This document shows, piece by piece, positions 13,640 to 24,149 of a stretch of 64,000 nucleotides of DNA. Where the stretch lies: contig AP031353.1 in assembly GCA_037833965.1 (NCBI GenBank), positions 20,276,501-20,340,500 of the forward strand, read 5' to 3'. How positions within the stretch are numbered: the stretch's first letter is position 1; the number at the start of each line of letters is the position of its first letter. The notes under the pieces are model-generated. The model was not told where the DNA came from and did not search any database. It saw only the letters and a program-made list of their open reading frames with translations. The stretch comes from Marchantia polymorpha subsp. ruderalis (Eukaryota > Streptophyta > Marchantiopsida > Marchantiales > Marchantiaceae). Both the position numbers and the translations under genes were made by a program.

Positions 13640-14070
13640 TCTATGGTTGTTGACGTACAAAAGGTTGTGCCCAGCTTTAAGAGTTCGCAAGAAGGGGGTG
13701 CAATCTTCACTAAATTATTTGGACCTTCTGCTCAATTCTGGTTCGGCATGGATCTTCCCTTCTTGTGGGTCCAACACACTGATCGTCTCTCCCATGGCAT
13801 CGACTATATTACCGACCGTTGTGAATGTACAGCTTTGTATATCAGTTATATCTGGTACGTCTTTGTAACGGCTGAATCTCTGAGCCTAGATGGGACGGGC
13901 TGTTGTGAAACTTAACGTAGCTGTAGGTGAGGGAATGATTTTTTAGCTTGCATCAATCCAAGGTTTGCCGATTATGGCATGAGGACAGGTTTGTGCGTCG
14001 GACACGACAGGGACTCTGTAACTGATGATCAAGTGAACCCTCAACAGAAGAAGGAATGAACTCTTCACTG
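13640..14070 (-). mobile_element. Possible retroelement protease remnant
   Basis: On the minus strand, 13955-14068 reads VPVVSDAQTCPHAIIGKPW and then IDAS. This recalls the C-terminal end of Ty3/Gypsy-type retropepsins, where a hydrophobic-hydrophobic-G-x-P-W motif follows the protease core. The neighbouring minus-strand segment 13700-13870 contains TVGNIVDAMGETISVLD in another frame and is interrupted by stops. No reverse transcriptase, integrase or LTR was found, so this is a fragment at best. Confidence 0.2.
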
Positions 14071-14789
14071 TAACATCAGAATGTCTTCAGCGTAGCAGCA
14101 GATAAAAAGAGCGTTGACTGAACAGTGAGTTCATGAAGACAAACTTACTGCAACCTGGAGGGAGGGTCTCAGAATCTATCAAAACATATGGGCACAATGG
14201 TCTGTGAGGGTGATGCGCTAGAGGATACTCGCTTTGAGGCTGAGCGCTTGCTTGCAAGTAGTCGGAATTTCGTGGCTCCAGACTGGAACTGATCGTGTGT
14301 CTACATTCCAGACTCGAAGGCCGTGCAGTTTCAGGGGGTGGAGCATCTTCATCTACTTGAAGCTCGACAGAGAATCTCCAGATCTCTGTTTATACTGCCC
14401 TTCAAGTTGCTGAGTCCGCTGTCATAACTATCTCTCGGCTCCTCGTACCGACTTTCCACCAAGAGGGATTCTTAATTTCAGATAACTGCAGTGTTTTGGT
14501 CGATTGGACCATTTTCCCTTTAATTCCTCATTTTATCCTCCCCCTCTGTGCTTCTGTACACGTCTTGTTGTGCTCTTAAGACCAGTGTGGTGGACCAAAT
14601 CAGTCATGAAGTAAGAAGTACTATTTGCAATCTATTTTCATGCCAAGATTAACAGAATGGAGGGGACAAGAGGGCTAGGGAGTTGGCACAGGAGATGGAA
14701 AGGGAGCGAGCATGATAGCTGGGAGATGCACATGAGAGAGAGGATATGCTATTGGACGGAGGTGGCTCAAGAAGGGGCATAACATGTAC

Positions 14790-15096
14790 CATTGTAACAA
14801 TCTTCGCAACAGTCAAGGGCAGGGAAGAAGCAGCTTGCACCTGAAATTCAGGCATGCAAGAAGATATGAATTAAATATATTCAAATAGAGTCGGAAGCGT
14901 GCTGCTGCCGAAACCGAGGAGAGAGTGGCGGGGGCTCAGATACCGGAACGGATTTCGAAGAAAAAACGTGACGAGAACAGTGATCAAAAGCTCGACCTTT
15001 GATTGACTTCCGAATCGTGTCAACGTGCTGCTTGACCACTGGAAGGGTGCGATTTATGCATTCTCCTGAGGCTTCCATCCATTTGCTGGGATCCAT
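14790..15096 (-). CDS. Candidate 5' end of an unidentified gene, divergent from the protease gene
   Basis: Two minus-strand exons join in phase: 15096-14944 (starts MDPSKWMEASGECINRTL, ends SSKSVP) and 14840-14790 (VQAASSLPLTVAKIVTM), each with GT/AG borders. The start codon lies 265 bases from the protease start on the other strand, which would make a divergent promoter. I could not find further exons below 14790 and do not recognise the protein. It could equally be a chance open frame. Confidence 0.25.
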
Positions 15097-15360
15097 TCCT
15101 ACTTAATGCTGCACGATTGGCTCTACCTGTAAGCCCATCGAGCTCTCGTTCTCCAGCCATCATTCGTACCAACCGCTGAGCGAGTTAGAATTCACGAGTT
15201 CAGATGGAAGTACCGATGGAGTGACGAACAAACAGACACGGCGTCTCATTTCGTCTGACCATTTTTTCATTCATGATGGCAGCAAGAGTCGTTGGTTGTT
15301 AAATTTTCAGTCTCGGACGCATCGAACGTGGTCTGGACTCGAATCTTCACAACTGCAACC

Positions 15361-16818
15361 ATGCAAGGAAGGCCAACAGACTCACTGTCATTCAACTCCA
15401 TAATGTCAATGACGTCGCTGGTAGCGATGGCGGCTCTGATGCTCCTGACAAGCTGCACGGTGTGTGACGGCTCTGCTCCTGGGAGTTCAAGACGGCTACT
15501 GCAGGTTGATGATTCGAGCTCTGCCCAAAGCTCTTTCAGAATGACAATGATGCATAGGGACCATGTGGACTCGCCCCTCCGTGATGCTTCTGGGAATTAC
15601 AGCTTCACAGAGCGACTGAAAAGTGCTATCGCACGAGGCAAAGTTCGGTCGAAAAGTGTGAGACGAGTGATTGCAAAGCTGACTGAGTCCAATTCCTCCC
15701 ACCCTCGAGAGGCTGAGCTTCTGGGGGTGAAGTCGAAGGTGGCTTCACAGCAAGGAGAGTACGTGGTCAATTTCCAACTGGGCACACCTCCTCAGAGCTT
15801 CGTGGCAATTCTGGACTCTGGAAGCGACCTGAACTGGGTGCAATGCAGCACACGGAAGAGCCGGATCAATACTCCGAACCCACCATTCAACCCTTCCACT
15901 ACCAGCACTTACAAAAAAAGTCCCTGCGGTACCACTTTCTGCAATTCACTGCCTTTGCCCAGAATTTCATGCACCTCCACCTGCGAATACCAGTATGGCT
16001 ATGGAGATGGAACTACCAGCATAGGAGACTTGTCCCTAGAGACTCTCCAGCTCGCTTCCACCACCGGTGGATACAGACGAGTCCCCAACTTCGCTTTCGG
16101 TTGCGGACAGGAAAATTATGGAGATCTGGCTGGAAGTGATGGGATCGTGGGAATTGGCCAGGGCCCCCTGTCCATGCCATCTCAGCTGGGCTCCGTGGTG
16201 GGCAAAAGGTTTGCCTTCTGCTTGGTGGGCATGTACGAAGCGACCACCACCACGAGCCCGCTGGTCATCGGGGGAGATGCTTTCTGGCCTTCGAATGGCA
16301 GCCTCTGGACGCCGATCGTGAAGAATGCCAGAAGCCCCACGTACTACTATCTGCAAGTCGAATGCATCAAGATCGCCGGAAAGTGTCTGAGCATTCCGGC
16401 TTCTGCTTTCAACATCGCCTCGAATGGCGCTGGAGGCACCATCCTCGACACTGGAACCACCATGACCGAGCTCCTCCCAGCTGCTTACAATGTTTTAATC
16501 GCGGGCTTGAAGACTGCTGTCAAGTTCCCGCAGATGGATGGGTCCTGGTATGGATTCGACCTGTGCTTCGACACGAGCTCCTCCGTCGCAGCACCGGTGT
16601 TTCCTAAGATCTCCTTCAGATTCAGTTGGAGTGATTTCACCCTGCCGGACGATAATGTGTTCCTGAACGTGGACGTGGACGTGTACTGTCTGGCTATCAA
16701 TTCCGGCTATGGTATCAACATCATAGGCAACATCCAGCTGCAGAATTTCTACGTGTTTGTGAACAAGGACACGAACGTGATTGGCTGGAAACCAGCCCAA
16801 TGTGATACGATCAAGTGA
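15361..16818 (+). CDS. Secreted nepenthesin-like aspartic protease, intronless
   Basis: 485-aa pepsin-family (MEROPS A1) endopeptidase in one exon. The frame opens further upstream, but 15361 is the first ATG. A later ATG at 15403 would put the hydrophobic signal core (MTSLVAMAALMLLTSC) right at the N-terminus, so either may be used. A propeptide with MMHRDHVDSPLR, typical of plant CDR1/nepenthesin-like enzymes, precedes the mature part. The first active-site motif is LDSGSDLNW (Asp152), the flap region is YGYGDG (212-217), and the second motif is LDTGTTMTE (Asp363). Plant members normally have DTG first and DSG second; here the two are exchanged. Both aspartates are present, so activity is expected. 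The cysteine-rich nepenthesin insert after the first motif is reduced compared with the paralogue at 27392. Probable site of action is the apoplast or vacuole. Confidence 0.93.
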   Translation: MQGRPTDSLSFNSIMSMTSLVAMAALMLLTSCTVCDGSAPGSSRRLLQVDDSSSAQSSFRMTMMHRDHVDSPLRDASGNYSFTERLKSAIARGKVRSKSVRRVIAKLTESNSSHPREAELLGVKSKVASQQGEYVVNFQLGTPPQSFVAILDSGSDLNWVQCSTRKSRINTPNPPFNPSTTSTYKKSPCGTTFCNSLPLPRISCTSTCEYQYGYGDGTTSIGDLSLETLQLASTTGGYRRVPNFAFGCGQENYGDLAGSDGIVGIGQGPLSMPSQLGSVVGKRFAFCLVGMYEATTTTSPLVIGGDAFWPSNGSLWTPIVKNARSPTYYYLQVECIKIAGKCLSIPASAFNIASNGAGGTILDTGTTMTELLPAAYNVLIAGLKTAVKFPQMDGSWYGFDLCFDTSSSVAAPVFPKISFRFSWSDFTLPDDNVFLNVDVDVYCLAINSGYGINIIGNIQLQNFYVFVNKDTNVIGWKPAQCDTIK

Positions 16819-18720
16819 TCGTTGTCGTTGCGACGCTGTAACCTTCTATTTGTTTAATAGCTTGTGCATTAGCAGGTAACTAACAGACAATCGATCGACA
16901 CATGGATCTGATCCCAGGCCTCAATTTAGATGCTTCGAGGATTCCTAGGATTCTTAGTGTCGCAATCACTAGTTCTGCGATTTAATTGACTTTGAAGCTT
17001 CCGTAGGGGGAGCCCCTGCTGCTATCCGATCCCAGTCCTTAAATGGATTCGTGGATCTTTAGTGGGTTTTCATCCATTGCAGCATCCGTCTCTAGTTGAG
17101 CTGGTCCAATAACTGCTTCAAATGGCTTCTGAACCTAGGCCTCGAATAGAGTAGCTTACAGGATGTACGGTGAATGTTGATGCTTATTAAAACCCTTAGT
17201 CCTTCAATTACGCTGCTATCTGATTCCAGGCCTCACTTCTGAGTAGCTTCGAGAATCTTCAGTGAAATTCCATGAGCATGAACCGAGTCTTCACAATTCA
17301 GTAGATTCGATTGAGTTGCTTCACATGAAATTAGAGTTAGAGAGAGAGAGAGAGAGAGACTACTACCAGGAACCATTTCTCGTTGTATAATCCGCAAAAT
17401 AAAATGGTTGTACACCGTTAATAAGAGGGTTATCTACTCTTAAATGCGTGGGAATCTAGTTTCGAGTCAGCAATATACTCTGTCTCTTGAGTGCTTCGTC
17501 TGCTTTCACGTCATAATCTTATGGGTGTGAAACTGGAGTCCTGAAGCCTTGGACTCAACAAAAATCCTGATAGACGCCTTCTGGAGGATCAGAATTTTTG
17601 ATGCCTGCTTGAAAGGTGTTGACTTACCCAGTAGTTGAGACGTAAAATAGAATCAGAGTCATCGGAGTGATCAGACAAAAGAAAAAAGTTTCGCAAGTCG
17701 TTTTCGTTTTTCATCATGGCCCGGTTTTCGATCCTGGGCATACATCTCAAACAGGAGAGAGCTCGAACCATCTAGCCGAACGATTGACGCTCTGATGTTC
17801 AGACAAGAGGCAGCTCTATTGGATCGCACATGCGCACGCTGGCAAAGGGTGAGATACCAGTCCGATGATCCGTGGGTCACGCACTCCAGTCATTATGCCA
17901 TACAACACAGGAGTGGCTGATCGATCCTCCACAAGTTCCTGTGGAGGATCGATCGAGCACATGTTGCTACTGCTGGTCCACAGTAGATCGCAGCTTAAGG
18001 AGCTCAAGTTGCAAGCTTCTGCCCTGTTCTCCGGATCTGACTTGCCCTGCAGTTCGTGAAGTCAAGTGGTCGCCTCTACAAGAAGTCTAGCTATGCGCAC
18101 ATGCCCTGCCTTCCTCCTTCTGCAGAACGAGGACTCACGAACATCCTGTGCGAACCACCTATGCCTGTAACTGGACGCATGCCAGTTCTCAAATCCGAAT
18201 CCAAAATCGATTTGATGCGAAGAGTGTCAGGGACTACACCTCCAAGTCTGCTTTGATGAAGCAAAGAATTGTGGCCGATAATTTTGGTTTGGTCGTCAAG
18301 GAGTGGAGAGTAGCTGCTTTGCTCACACACTCGTGAAGGATTCTGTAGAGTTGAGCACGATCTCAACATATTGCTGTTCAGTGGAGTTTGGATCATGTAT
18401 GTACACATGTCGACCTGTCACGTGCAACTAGCGCAGAAGATGTTGTTGTTGGAGATCTGACGAGAAACCTCGAACCCACTCTTGAAGGTTGAAGCTCGAG
18501 ACGATGCACTACATTTTCGCTCACATCATGAGGAGGGGAACGACTTGGGAGTTGTCATCGTGCGTCGAGGTTTGAAGCTCTGCTGACGCTCGTCGGGCTC
18601 TTGCTTCGATTCCGGTTGCTTGAGCGCTGACCCACCTCCCGGGAGAACGATGGGACAACGCTGAGATTAGGCCTCTGCTGACGCATATCCTTTACTAAGA
18701 GATAGTATTCCTGAAAACGT
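16819..18720. other. Intergenic, no supported gene
   Basis: This holds the protease 3' untranslated region, an (ag)n run at 17341-17359 and an inverted repeat at 17919-17954. Open frames at 17865-18090 and 18091-18408 overlap on both strands without family resemblance. Confidence 0.5.
17919..17954. repeat. Perfect inverted repeat, 15-bp arms, 6-nt spacer
   Basis: gatcgatcctccaca (17919-17933) is the exact reverse complement of 17940-17954; the spacer is agttcc. Confidence 0.9.
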
Positions 18721-21700
18721 ATGTTCATATATATATATATAAAATAATATAAAAAGTTTCTGCATAATTAAAAAAAATGTAAAATTTTTTAATTTCATAA
18801 ACATATCGTATTATGTAAAAAATATTTATATTATGTTCATTAATTTAAATATATTTGAGCAAAAGTATATAATTTACATTCATTATTATTATTTTTTGTA
18901 ATAATATGAATAACAATTCATGAATAGATTACATTTTAACTATCAAATTTTTTGATTAATTTTTTTATATCATTGATTCATCTCAATCTTATAATAATTT
19001 AATCAAACACGAGAATAAAATTGATATGTTATTGAATTGAAATAAGTAGTTTAGTATTCCGAGATTTGTTCAGAGAAGCACCCTAGTTTTTACTTATTAA
19101 AAACTGATAATCTAACGTGGAGAATTTTCATGCTCTCTCTTATATCTAATATAGTGCTAGGGTTTAGAAATAACCTGAACCGTTATCTAACTAATTTGAG
19201 TTATCAAAGAAGTATTTACTTGATGGAAACCATCCTACCTAAATTGCTTATGGGTAGCATTGAAGCTTGGCTTCATTTTTATGGGACCCCACATGTCATT
19301 TATGTTCAAAAATCAACAAACAATGCAGATAATGGAAATTTATCAATAAACTGATAGTGTATTCGAACGAGAGCTAGAGTTACACACAATCCTCTGCAGA
19401 GTGCGCTCCACAACGGGATAAGTGAGGGAATTGAGGCTTGCTAGTTTGGTAACCTATCCTGCTGTGCCTTCTTCAACGTCAAGTTGAAATGGTGGTCTAG
19501 GGGACATCGTAAGTTGCGGAACATGGCTACTCTCGAGTACTTCTAAGCATTTGCTGGACAGAAATAAATCGACAACTTTGTTGCAGCCGTGTAGAAGAAA
19601 TCAGAAGTTGAGAGGATTTTTCACAACTTTGCTTAATTTCTTGCCAGGGCGGAAGTGAAGAAAATAGATGGGATAGTCATGGTCACGGCTGGGATGTCCA
19701 GAGTCCAGGCCAAAGACTCAGCTCCTACGTTCCTTTGGCCTTGTCAACGTTGGAGATTGGATGACAAAAGTACCGAGCTACAAGGACTACAGAATCACCT
19801 GATTTCATGCAAGAATGTGAGAGAAAGAATTTCGGCCATAGAGATCAGCGAATGAGTGAAAAATGCATTTAATGGCATTAGACAATCCGGTATATATATG
19901 TAAAACCAGCTATTTCTTTGGCAGGCAAGCTGTTTACATAAAGAAGCCTACAGTATTGAACTGTATGGTTGCCATTGGTGAAGATCATTTGTTAGATGTT
20001 AAAGGTTGAAAGTATGTATGATTCTACAAAGATCCAGTTCAAATGAAGTTTCTAGAAAATAGATCATAAGGGGATAAGACATAACTAGTAGCTAAAGCTT
20101 GCATCATTGATCTTTGGGATCTTTTCACTTCTTTGTGATTTTTGCTTGTATTGTGTTTTAAGAATTTTGACCCTTTGCTCCCCGGCTTGGTCTATTACCA
20201 TTTACCATTTATATGTCTACATGAACACGTTTTAGAACTTCTCGACGGCGTGCCGTTGGTCAGATCCCATCGGGGAAAGTGAAACTTGATGGGTACCATC
20301 AAGCAATTTAGAGACTGATGTGATCTCATCAAATAAATACCATGTTATCAAAAGATGTAACTTAACTCTTAACAATCGTCCCATTATGTTATGTCGAGTA
20401 TCATTAATTTCATAATCTATATGATTGCTCTACAAGAAATTCTTAAAATAATATCTAACATATGACTCTCTTTTAACTAAAGCTAACTAAAACTAAACCA
20501 TAGTCAAAATGAAATAAAACAAATATGTATAAAATGGGACCAAAAGTGCTAGTAAACTCTATTTGTGTTTTTCATGCCAAATTTTCAAAGTAACACAATA
20601 TTTTAATTTTAATTTTTTTTCAATACATTCAATCAATACATTGTCCAAATTTACTTTACCGTTAATTTTGTCAAACTCAATTTTCTTATTACAAATTACA
20701 GTTTTGAAAATAAAAACTAATATCATACATTTTACTGTAAAATCTATCACTTAACATGCGACACTTGAAAATTAATAACCTAGTGTTTCAATATCATCTC
20801 ATTGATGAGTCAACTCAATCAAATAGTTTATTCTTCTATTTTTGCTTTTTTGCACATATTGAGCTTTCATTGTAGGTTAAATTACAAAATTGACAAATTA
20901 GATCTTCAAGTAATGCTTTGTAGTGCGAATATATATCATCACACAATCTACATCGCTGACATGCTGCTCACACACACATAAAGAACGAGAGCGTATACAC
21001 TCTGATGTATCACTACTTCAAGTGAAAACTATCGTGAAAATTCCACCAGCAAACACAAAACTTCACACAAAGTCAAGTCAAAACCACTCCACAACTTGGA
21101 GATTCCAGGCCGATGCAAACTTAGATGTATCACAACTTCAAATAAAAACTATCGTGAAAACCCCATTGGTAAATGGTAAATGGTAAAACACGAAACTTTA
21201 CACAAAATCGTAAATTTGGTAAATTTGGTAAATTGGCAAACACGAAACTTTACACAAAATCAAACCAAGTACTCTTCACAACTCGAAGATTCCATGCCAA
21301 TGCTAACTCAGATGTATCACAAATTCAAGTGAAAATCATCGTGAACATTCCATTGGCAAACACACAACTTCACTCAAAGTCAAGCCAAGCCCACTCCACT
21401 CGGAGATTCCAAGCCGATGCTAACTGGACACCATAACCAACCCATTGAAAGCTACTCCCAACGCTAAAAAGCTCAACTCAAAGAATTGAACATTCTTCAA
21501 GTGACCCCTGATTATATACTCTTCGACTCCTAACCCTAGGCCGATACTAAAAATAAAAAATAAGTGTGTACATGACACCTTACATCATCATCAAACTTCC
21601 ATAAACATATATCCAATTGTATGTTTTTTCTTGTATGTAGAATCATATTAAGGAATTTGCATTGTCTAATAAGCCATTTAAAAATGCATGATACTTGAAA

Positions 21701-23690
21701 TCCTTGAGATATCTCAAAATAAATTTCACAATTTTTCACTTATATCTACATGTTCACTGTGACGAACAAAAAATAACGTGGTTCACTTTCTACCAGAGGG
21801 CTACATCCACCCACAACTCTCAGCACTTTACTCCAAGTCTTGTTAGAAAGACATAATGTACATGAGGAACCCCGAGATATTTATTCCTAGTCTTGGTGAC
21901 CATTCTAGTTATAAATAGCTAGTTTTGACCTTTCTCCTTGGCTGGAGTTAGCCTCAACATTCATCTTGCCCATAGTCAAAATTTTCATTTTGAATACAAT
22001 TTCAATCGATTCTTGCATATGTTGGATTATTCTTCATTAAAATGAGCATGTAATTCATGTAAAATAATTGAAAAATGAGTTTAATTATTTCATTATACAC
22101 CTTTTTTATATATACAAATGAATCATACACATTTTGTGAAAATTTTTATGACTTGATGTGTATCATAAAGTTTGTACACTCGCTTGTTATCAATCAAACT
22201 TTGATTATTTAGAAACTTTACAAACTTCCACGTCTTGTTATACATTAACAATTGCATCGCAAGTTATATAGTAGTAATTCACTCAAATTTATTGGAAAAG
22301 ACTTTAACATATATGTAAGAACAAGGTTCTTGTTCTTTTAATATCAATGCAATGCCATCATTATCTTTAATTCCAATATTATGATCTTCAAGAACTGATG
22401 AATCAATCCATAATTCATACTTTATAAAATATCTACTTATTTGGTTTCATAAACTCCTTGTAAACAATTTCGGTTGAATTCAATTGTTTTATGTAATAAC
22501 TTGAGGCTATTCAACAATGCTTTGTTTCTCCAATTTTTGCTCTTAAAAAAATTGCTTTATATATGTGTAGGAGTTTTTAATTGTATTACATTTTTAAATC
22601 CTTAATGATCAATCTTCCTATCAAGAACGTTTGCTCATGAAGATTTGTACTTGTTATTCTATGGAGATGTTACAAAATTTTTCTCTTTTTTAATATTCTA
22701 AGCTCATAAAAGTAATCATTTTTATAGACAAAAACTTTACAAGCTAATAAATCTTTAACACTTCACATTAATAGTTTATCGAAAAAAAAACATATTATTG
22801 GATGTACTATCCAATTTGCTTATATTCGTCTTAGGTATGAGACTATTAGTCATACAATAATTAAAATAATAATAATCTATAATAAAAAATCCGTTTGTGA
22901 CTCAATTCAGATATTAAGAAATTTATTGCACTAGAAGTAAATTCAAAACAAAGGTCTCTTCATTTTTCTAGTAAGACAAGAATTTAGCAATGCAAAACCT
23001 TTTGAGTTTGTAGTTTTCTGTTTTGATTTACCTACAAAGTTACTAATTTGTTCTACATCAATTTTAATAGCTCCATCATCATTGTTATAATAGCTCCATG
23101 TTGTTTCACCGCAACAGATATAACCATTTGCAATAAAACGGTAAGTGGTTTGTTGAAAGATGATTTTCTTTGTTAAAATATCAGGTTATCTTCCGTATCA
23201 CACAATTAAATTACTCCAAACCTAAGATCTCAACAGATAAAACCTCAAGTATTTGTAGAATTCTGCTATCAACAATGATATCTAATATGATTGGTACACT
23301 TTACTGAAACCACACGTAATCTTCAATGTGAAATCTTAGAATTGAAAGTTTGTAACCTCCTCTCTGAATATTAGCAAAACGAAAGATAAAGACGGAGTAA
23401 AATACATTCCAACTTTCTTGGTTCATATGTATGCGCGTATGAATTGGTTTACGCCTCTGGAGATAAAGACGTATTACATTGCATATGATTGGGATCACAT
23501 AGATTTGGTGAAAGCAATATAGACTAATTTTTGGACCATATACCACAAGAGATTAGGACTTAGTATCATCAGACAAATTTGACCAGATAATCCACAAATT
23601 GGGCCAAAGTTCATGAAGACCAGTAAATGATGCTAAGTCTAGCATGAAAAAGAGATATCTGCATGAGATAAAGAACAAAAGTGCTCGCCT
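18720..23690. other. AT-rich repeat-like DNA, no gene supported
   Basis: AT-rich throughout, except for 19370-19860 and 20990-21430. It contains short (at)n runs (18727-18742), a tandem repeat cassette (20999-21431, listed separately) and only short open frames. The minus strand at about 22940-23150 stays open for around 70 codons (including GETTWSYYNNDDGAIKID) but matches no family I recognise. Decayed transposon DNA is likely. Confidence 0.5.
20999..21431 (+). repeat. Three-copy tandem repeat, about 120-190 bp per unit
   Basis: Each copy begins near gatgtatcac and ends gattcca-gccgatgc-aac: about 20999-21115, 21120-21305 and 21307-21424. The middle copy is lengthened by a small internal expansion (taaatggtaaatggtaaa and aaatttggt repeats, 21170-21240). 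Each copy translates to a similar phrase: DVSQLQIKTIVK, then ANTKLHTKSSQ, then RFQADAN. The copies are clearly diverged. No start, splice structure or known domain supports a real gene. Confidence 0.75.
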
Positions 23691-23792
23691 AAAGAAGAAA
23701 ATGCACGACTATCAAATTCATCCCAAACCGTTTCGGATATAGTATAACGAGCCAATGATGTCTGTAAGTAAGTAAGCGGAGTGTGTTGTTTA

Positions 23793-23858
23793 GGAGGCAA
23801 CCAGGATTGAACTGATGACCTATCGGACTGCAGCCGATAGTATAACGAGCCAATGTTT
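23793..23858 (-). pseudogene. tRNA-Cys(GCA)-like pseudogene
   Basis: The minus strand can be aligned to a plant nuclear tRNA-Cys. There is an anticodon stem atcgg/ccgat closing the seven-base loop ctgcagt (anticodon GCA), followed by aggtc, and a T-arm atcag-ttcaatc-ctggt with one G-T pair. The D-arm region is irregular, and the 5' strand cannot pair with the 3' acceptor strand tgcctcc, so a functional tRNA is unlikely. A 19-bp stretch covering its D-arm part (atagtataacgagccaatg, 23837-23855) is repeated exactly at 23739-23757. Confidence 0.5.
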
Positions 23859-23925
23859 CTAGGCTCAAAATGCGAGCGATCAAGTTAACGAAACATGATA
23901 GAAATCAATCTGTAGCTATCAAAGC

Positions 23926-24133
23926 CTACACAGACTCTTCTTCTTCAGCTGTTTCTAGAACTCGATAAACTAGCACTTTTGTATGTTTTGGGTTAGGAGC
24001 CATTGCAGGAAGGGATTGTGCCATGCAGCGGATAGAGAGAGATGGAATGACAGTATAGACGAGCTTCGGCAGATGAAGTTGGAAGCAAGGAGAGTTGCTC
24101 CCGATAGTTTGCACATGTGAATCATAATCTTTT
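23926..24133 (-). CDS. Candidate terminal exon of an unidentified gene
   Basis: Minus-strand frame following an AG at 24134-24135. It runs through KLVYTVIPSLSIRCMAQSL and AMAPNPKHTKVLVYRVLET to a short acidic tail (AEEEESV) and stop. Composition looks coding rather than random. An overlapping frame across 24200-23960 is also open, so the choice is not secure. No upstream exon was identified with confidence and the family is not recognised. Confidence 0.2.
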
Positions 24134-24149
24134 CTAAGATGCATTCAGT

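Larger units (their letters stand above)
9066..14789. other. Intergenic, no supported gene
   Basis: After the PH-domain gene stops, base composition stays near genic levels, but I could not assemble any exon series or match any family. Open frames at 9066-9596, 10285-10542, 10643-10861, 10919-11206, 11743-11952 and 13643-13915 lack recognisable motifs, and several overlap in different frames. Short repeats within the stretch are listed separately. Part of it is probably the 3' untranslated region of the PH gene and the rest decayed repeat DNA. Confidence 0.5.
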
